This document shows, piece after piece, positions 59,433 to 64,000 of a stretch of DNA of 64,000 nucleotides. The DNA is from Legionella parisiensis (GTDB lineage: Bacteria > Pseudomonadota > Gammaproteobacteria > Legionellales > Legionellaceae): positions 1,835,920 through 1,899,919 of the forward strand of contig NZ_LNYQ01000013.1 of NCBI RefSeq assembly GCF_001467945.1, in the 5' to 3' direction. The position numbers and the translations under genes were made by a program. Within the stretch, counting starts at the first letter, position 1, and each line of letters opens with the position of its first letter. The notes under the pieces are model-generated. The model worked only from the letters and a program-made list of their open reading frames with translations, made no database searches and was not told the origin of the DNA.

Positions 59433-61067
59433 ATGGGCCTATCAACTCCAGGCATTGGGTCAGGTTTGGACATTAAAGCAATGGTTGAAAGCATGGTCAA
59501 AGCCGATCTCATGCCAGCACAACTGCGACATGATAAAAAGCTTAATTCCGTCACCACTGAGCTGTCTGCTTTTGGGCAATTAAAAAGTGCCATAGCCAAC
59601 TTTCAAACAGCACTCAATTCCCTATCTAATGCGAGTGAGTTCAATAAAATGAATTTGTCGCTCAGCGAACCTGGGTATATTTCTGCATCGACTACAGAAC
59701 AAGCAGCTGAAGGCTTATATCAAATAAAAGTGAATCAATTGGCTCAGGCTCAAAGTCTTGCAAGTGGTTATTTCGCTAACAATAGTTCTTCCGTTGGTAA
59801 CGGGAGCATCACGATAAACTTTGGTACCTACAGCAATGCCAATACAACATTCACCCTAAATACCGAAGTTTCTCCTGTGACAATTAATATCAGCCCAGGA
59901 AATGATAGTCTTAGCGCGGTTCGCGATGCCATTAACGCCGAAAATGCAGTTGTTACCGCATCGATAGTACAAGATAGTGTTGGCTCAAGATTAACATTAA
60001 CTTCTTCTGAAACAGGTGAAAAATACGCGATGCAAATTACAGGTAGTTTAACGGCCATGAATTATGATCCAACAACAAGCAACACCTCATTAAGTCAAAC
60101 TATGGCAGCCCAAAATAGCCAAGTACAAATTAATGGATTGCTTCTGAGCGAAGGCAATAATCGACTGGAAAATGCGATAACAGGAATTACGCTTGATCTT
60201 CAACAAGCTGATCCAGCAACAACAATCACCTTAACCGTGAAAAAAGATATAGCGCATCTCAAGGGTTTAATTAATGATTTCGTCAAAAAATATAATGATT
60301 TTATCAGTTTCATCACTGCCTTAACTGGTTTCGATATGGAGACCAGAGCAAGAGGAGTTTTGCAAGGTGACGACAAACTTAGAGATTTAAAAACAAACTT
60401 ATATCACTTAGCTACTAACCCTCTAACTACTGATGGTCCCATACAAAGTCTTGCTGACCTAGGGATAACCAGTGATAAACATGGACTAATGGAAATCGAT
60501 CCCGATATGTTGGATGAAGCGATTAATAATAATTACCAAGATATTAGCAATTTATTTGCAAAAAAAATAACTGCTACCGATCCCAATATTAAAATTAATT
60601 CAGTGGACACTAAAGTTGGTGCAGGTGCATATGATGTCATTTTAAATGAATATACTCCGGGTACTAGCATTTCAGGTACCATAGGAGGCATTTTAGCCAA
60701 CTCAACGGATGGGATTACCCTAAAGGGTACCGGTGACTTCAGTACATTATCAATTGATGTTCTGTCCGGGCTCGTTGGGGATAGAGGGCAAATTATTGTC
60801 AGTGATGGGCTGGCCTCATTGATTGATGGCTATTTAGATTCATTGATTGGTGAAGATGGTGAAATTGAAGAAAGAATAGATCGTTTAAATACCCAAGCAC
60901 AACAATTAGATGAAGTGCAAGAACGCATCAATGAGCGTAGCATTACTCTTGAACAAAGATATTATAAACAATGGAATGCCGTGGATCTCTTAATCTCTCA
61001 GATGCAAAATACCAGCAATACACTGACTCAAATTTTATCGAATCTACCCAAATTTAAAACTAAGTAA
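59433..61067 (+). CDS. fliD: flagellar filament cap protein FliD
   Basis: Cap that folds flagellin at the growing tip. 544 residues. N-terminal GLSTPGIGSGLDIKAMVESM, KVNQLAQAQSLASG after it, a Thr/Ser/Asn-rich middle, and the C-terminal coiled part (EERIDRLNTQAQQLDEVQER, ALDLLISQMQNT-type end). AAGGGA lies upstream. 14 bases before fliS. Confidence 0.96.
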   Translation: MGLSTPGIGSGLDIKAMVESMVKADLMPAQLRHDKKLNSVTTELSAFGQLKSAIANFQTALNSLSNASEFNKMNLSLSEPGYISASTTEQAAEGLYQIKVNQLAQAQSLASGYFANNSSSVGNGSITINFGTYSNANTTFTLNTEVSPVTINISPGNDSLSAVRDAINAENAVVTASIVQDSVGSRLTLTSSETGEKYAMQITGSLTAMNYDPTTSNTSLSQTMAAQNSQVQINGLLLSEGNNRLENAITGITLDLQQADPATTITLTVKKDIAHLKGLINDFVKKYNDFISFITALTGFDMETRARGVLQGDDKLRDLKTNLYHLATNPLTTDGPIQSLADLGITSDKHGLMEIDPDMLDEAINNNYQDISNLFAKKITATDPNIKINSVDTKVGAGAYDVILNEYTPGTSISGTIGGILANSTDGITLKGTGDFSTLSIDVLSGLVGDRGQIIVSDGLASLIDGYLDSLIGEDGEIEERIDRLNTQAQQLDEVQERINERSITLEQRYYKQWNAVDLLISQMQNTSNTLTQILSNLPKFKTK

Positions 61068-61081
61068 TTGGAGCATTATCG

Positions 61082-61501
61082 ATGAAGAATCCTAATCAAC
61101 AAGTTATAAATCACTATAAAACAATCGAATTAAAAACTCGTATTGATGCTGCTTCCCCTCATGAATTAATTAATTTGTTATTGCAAGGTGCTCGAACTCA
61201 CATTGCCACAGCTCAAGGGAATATTGATCGAAAGGAAGTTCAAGAAAAAGGAGAGCATATTAGTAAGGCTTTAAGCATTATTGAGGGCTTAAAAACAAGT
61301 TTAAACCATGAGCAAGGTGGCAAAATAGCTGAAAACTTGCTCCAAATTTACATACATATTGAATATTTGTTATTAAAAGCAAATCTCAATAACGATAAAG
61401 AGTTATTAGCGCAATCCAATACTTTGCTTGCACAAGTCCACGAGGCTTGGCAGAAAGTTTCACCCAGCAGTCCAGAATCTGACTCCTCACTTCCATCCTG
61501 A
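61082..61501 (+). CDS. fliS: flagellin export chaperone FliS
   Basis: Binds the flagellin C-terminus and prevents early assembly. 139 residues. ASPHELINLLLQGARTHIATA and EHISKALSIIEGLKTSLN are typical; the C-terminal tail (SPSSPESDSSLPS) is a Ser/Pro extension. No fliT was recognised after it. Confidence 0.94.
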   Translation: MKNPNQQVINHYKTIELKTRIDAASPHELINLLLQGARTHIATAQGNIDRKEVQEKGEHISKALSIIEGLKTSLNHEQGGKIAENLLQIYIHIEYLLLKANLNNDKELLAQSNTLLAQVHEAWQKVSPSSPESDSSLPS

Positions 61502-61526
61502 CGTTTATCTCGAAACCATCCTGATG

Positions 61527-61553
61527 CCTGGGTTTGGCACAGCAAAACCCGGG
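61527..61553 (+). terminator. CCTGGGTTT/AAACCCGGG hairpin after fliS
   Basis: A 9-bp stem with one G-T pair and a 9-base loop 26 bases after the fliS stop, followed by GGTTTCTCCCC. Another member of the CCTGGG palindrome family. The rest of the gap to 61737 holds nothing clear. Confidence 0.65.
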
Positions 61554-61737
61554 GGTTTCTCCCCTCAATTTACTGAAAAAGTTCATTTGACATGCAGCTC
61601 TGGCTTCTCATGAAAGACTTATAACTTATGACTAAGAAACAGGTATTTTGCTGAAAAATCATATGGTTATTAATATGCCTCTTTATGAACTCATAGAATA
61701 TAAAGTTATTTTTTAAAGTGCCGCTATAAAGACTATA

Positions 61738-62499
61738 ATGGCCCAATTGAGATCATTTATGAGAATTATGATATCAATGCTCGTCTCTATTTGTTTATTG
61801 ACAATAAGTCAGCTTGCTCTCGCTCACGCGACATATGGTGAAAATTTATGTAATTCACCCGACTATTTTTGTATGAAAATTAAAAATGGCGAAAGCTGGG
61901 AAAAACTATTTCCTAATCCCGAGGAACAAGACATGGTAAGACGAATTAATCGTATGAATATTGCGTTACATTCGGGAATGACTATTGCAGTACCCAAAAA
62001 TATCGACCGCCTGACTATCTATGATGTCTCTCCTTTTCCAAGATATATTGACTCCCAAGGAGAAAAAGCAATCTATGTAAGCCAAAAAAAACTAGCTTGG
62101 GCAGCATATGATTATGATGGTGAACTGCTTTGGTGGGGACCTATTTCATCAGGAATAGGTAAATGTCCAAGCGTCATTGGAGGTTGCAACACACCCACTG
62201 GTTCATTTCGCGTTATTCGCAAACAAGATATTGATTGTGTGTCCACTGTTTTCCCAAGAAGATCGGATGGCAATGATGGCGGCGCTTTAATGCCTTATTG
62301 CATGCATTTTTTTAGAGGTTACGCCTTACATGGTAGTTATGAGGTACCAGGATACAGAGCGAGTCACGGTTGTATCAGGATGTTTATTGAGGATGCTCGC
62401 TGGCTTAATGAAGAGTTTATCGATCTACCAGGAGGTGGAATGAAAGGAACTCGCGTAGTCATTGATCCTCCTGACTATCCAAACGAAGTAGACAAATAA
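61738..62499 (+). CDS. L,D-transpeptidase (YkuD family)
   Basis: Periplasmic peptidoglycan cross-linking enzyme. 253 residues. Sec signal peptide (about 1-30, ending LALAHA). The YkuD active site is intact: H198 in YALHGSYE, H210 and C212 in ASHGCIRMF. Residues near the N-terminus of the mature part (MKIKNGESWEKLFPNPEEQD, MNIALHSGMTIAVPKN) look like a LysM-type peptidoglycan-binding module. A start at M8 is possible; neither has a strong ribosome site. Single gene. Confidence 0.9.
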   Translation: MAQLRSFMRIMISMLVSICLLTISQLALAHATYGENLCNSPDYFCMKIKNGESWEKLFPNPEEQDMVRRINRMNIALHSGMTIAVPKNIDRLTIYDVSPFPRYIDSQGEKAIYVSQKKLAWAAYDYDGELLWWGPISSGIGKCPSVIGGCNTPTGSFRVIRKQDIDCVSTVFPRRSDGNDGGALMPYCMHFFRGYALHGSYEVPGYRASHGCIRMFIEDARWLNEEFIDLPGGGMKGTRVVIDPPDYPNEVDK

Positions 62500-63018
62500 T
62501 AGACAAACTGTTAACATTTTACATGATGAAATTTGTATATATGTATGGTAATGTTGCCGGTTGACTTTTTGATTTAAAAAACTGCACTACATGTAACACA
62601 AGGCTTAACAAACTGATCTACAAGGCTATTTCCAGTTTTTATTCAAAATGCATGCTTCATGTGTTTCATCAAAATGAAGTTTTTAGAATGTAAAAGCAAA
62701 GACAAAGAAAGGACTACATACGCAAATTATTTAATTGAACATGCCAGGATGGCTGGCCCTGGGTGATATCTAAAATCATGACTAAAGAGTGATAATCCTA
62801 GAAAAAGCAGTTTAGCGTAACGAGCAAACCAAGGGTACTGAAGATGTCAGATTTTTTTGAAATTTTTCCACGAAACAGTAGTTAGCTCTAAGCTGAGTGA
62901 AAAAAATAAAAAAAACGGCAGCTTCGGTGCCATTAGCTTGTGCAGTAGGGAGCAACTGCTTTTTCTAGAGTGGTACAAAATCAATTTCGTATCGATGAAT
63001 CTGGAGATTTATAAAAGA
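62500..63018. other. intergenic region upstream of the MFS gene
   Basis: About 520 bp without a gene. It contains the second MITE-like element (62798-62968) and, before that, AT-rich sequence with no promoter I would defend. The MFS start has GGAG 12 bases upstream. Confidence 0.6.
62798..62968. repeat. MITE-like element with 15-bp terminal inverted repeats (copy B)
   Basis: 171 bp bounded by CTAGAAAAAGCAGTT and AACTGCTTTTTCTAG, exact reverse complements over 15 bases. The termini match those of copy A at 36187-36279. No coding frame; the interior has a poly-A/T run. Four bases (CTAG) at each end may be target site. Confidence 0.75.
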
Positions 63019-64000
63019 ATGGCACACTACAATACACAGTCCGACTCAGTAGCAAATTTTGGAATACAATCAATAATGCCTTGGATGGTATGGGGCTTAG
63101 GTTGCCTATTTTATTTTTACGAATGCCTCTTACAAGTATCACCCAGCGTTATGAGTAACGAATTAATGAGGGATTTCTCGGTTACTAGCCAAACATTAGG
63201 AATTTTATCCGGCATCTATTTCTATTCATATGCGGCCATGCAGTTACCTGGCGGTGTGTTAATGGATCATTTCGGTCCACATCGATTGTTAACACTTGCT
63301 ACAATTGTTTGTGCTGTCAGTACCATTGCGTTTGGAATGACAGATAACTTTTTTATGGCCTGTGTAGCACGTTTAATGATAGGTTTTGGATCGGCATTTG
63401 CTGCAGTAGGTACAATGAAGCTCGCAGCGAATTGGTTCCCTGCTCAGCGTTTTGCTTTGCTTACTGGTCTTATGGTTACCATAGGAATGTTAGGCGCGAT
63501 TGGGGGTGAAGCACCGTTAGCCTTGTTAATTGAGGGCTTTGGATGGCGTCACAGCATGCTCATTATGGGTATTGTCGGTCTTATTCTTGCAGTCTTACTG
63601 ATTGTCATTGCTAAAGATACTCCTAAAAATTATGAAATATCTCATCACCATTCTATCGAAGAAGAGCCCTTAATTCCGAGTTTATTAACATTGATAAAAA
63701 ACAGACAACTTTGGCTAGTGGCCTGCTATGGTGGTTTGATGTACATGGCAACCCCAGTTTTTTGTGGTCTCTGGGGCGTTCCTTTTTTGATGACTAAGAT
63801 GACGATCACTAAAACAACAGCTGCAAATTATATTTCCTTAGTTTTTATCGGTTGGGCAATTGCCAGCCCCTTGTGGGGAATTTTTTCTAATCGTATTGGT
63901 TTGCGCAAACCACCTATGTACATAGGATGTGTCGGCGCACTTATATGCTCCACAATTTTTATTTTTGCCCCAATTAATAGCGCAATCTATATGGAAATTA
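63019..64000 (+). CDS. major facilitator superfamily transporter (3' end cut off)
   Basis: 327 codons to the window edge. Inner-membrane transporter with at least nine helices visible. The loop between helices 2 and 3 carries GGVLMDHFGPHRLL, the MFS signature (G-x-x-x-D-x-x-G-x-[RK]). SYAAMQLPGG and RLMIGFGSAFAAVGTMKLAANWF are typical of the family. The substrate is not evident. ATG at 63019. Confidence 0.88.
   Translation, partial: MAHYNTQSDSVANFGIQSIMPWMVWGLGCLFYFYECLLQVSPSVMSNELMRDFSVTSQTLGILSGIYFYSYAAMQLPGGVLMDHFGPHRLLTLATIVCAVSTIAFGMTDNFFMACVARLMIGFGSAFAAVGTMKLAANWFPAQRFALLTGLMVTIGMLGAIGGEAPLALLIEGFGWRHSMLIMGIVGLILAVLLIVIAKDTPKNYEISHHHSIEEEPLIPSLLTLIKNRQLWLVACYGGLMYMATPVFCGLWGVPFLMTKMTITKTTAANYISLVFIGWAIASPLWGIFSNRIGLRKPPMYIGCVGALICSTIFIFAPINSAIYMEI

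Noticed and set aside
61348-61613. Several overlapping frames around the fliS end
   Set aside because: Mutually overlapping, crossing a terminator hairpin, with no conserved features.

Overview
The window reads as AT-rich chromosomal DNA from a Legionella-type gammaproteobacterium, probably not L. pneumophila itself. Supporting evidence: a Fis paralogue, a complete FleSR/Fli flagellar operon, a polyhydroxyalkanoate synthase, an accD-folC-SPOR-cvpA block, and scattered eukaryote-like proteins of the kind Legionella delivers through Dot/Icm (an SH2-like protein, a compact eukaryotic-type kinase, and a second kinase-like protein with a basic, NLS-like patch). No rRNA, tRNA, CRISPR array or prophage was seen. 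The species call is inference.

Layout. 1-6.4 kb: the 5' part of fis, an ADAL-type deaminase, then trmJ-iscS-iscU-like-iscA divergent from suhB, and an SppA-like peptidase. 6.4-14.5 kb: clpB, a putative effector, a GNAT acetyltransferase, a queuosine-precursor-type transporter followed by the wreck of a second copy, and an unrecognised two-gene operon. 14.7-28.9 kb, all on the minus strand: fleS-fleR-fliE-fliF-fliG-fliH-fliI-fliJ running into yhdP, a small membrane protein and mpl. 29.3-38.1 kb: a small kinase, rarA-lolA-ftsK, trxB, a cyclic-nucleotide-binding membrane protein, aat, an SH2-like protein and infA. 38.5-46.9 kb: carbon metabolism, with a fadN/fadA beta-oxidation pair, a saccharopine (or lysine) dehydrogenase plus aminoadipate-semialdehyde dehydrogenase pair, and phaC. 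47.2-57.1 kb: lnt, leuS-lptE-holA-nadD and, convergent to them, accD-folC-SPOR-cvpA. 57.4-61.5 kb: the flagellar filament group fliC-flaG-fliD-fliS behind a textbook sigma-28 promoter. 61.7-64 kb: an L,D-transpeptidase and the start of an MFS transporter.

How the genes work together. The early flagellar operon builds the basal body (fliE, fliF, fliG) and the export ATPase (fliH, fliI, fliJ) under a FleSR two-component pair. The filament genes follow from FliA. The 38-47 kb block links fatty-acid and lysine breakdown to acetyl-CoA and to the storage polymer PHA.

Most interesting points: an IscU-like protein that has lost all three cluster-binding cysteines yet sits intact between iscS and iscA; an SH2-like protein of 184 residues; a MITE-like element with 15-bp terminal inverted repeats present in two copies; a family of CCTGGG-type palindromes at gene ends; and relic sequence at both edges of the metabolic block, suggesting an inserted or rearranged segment.
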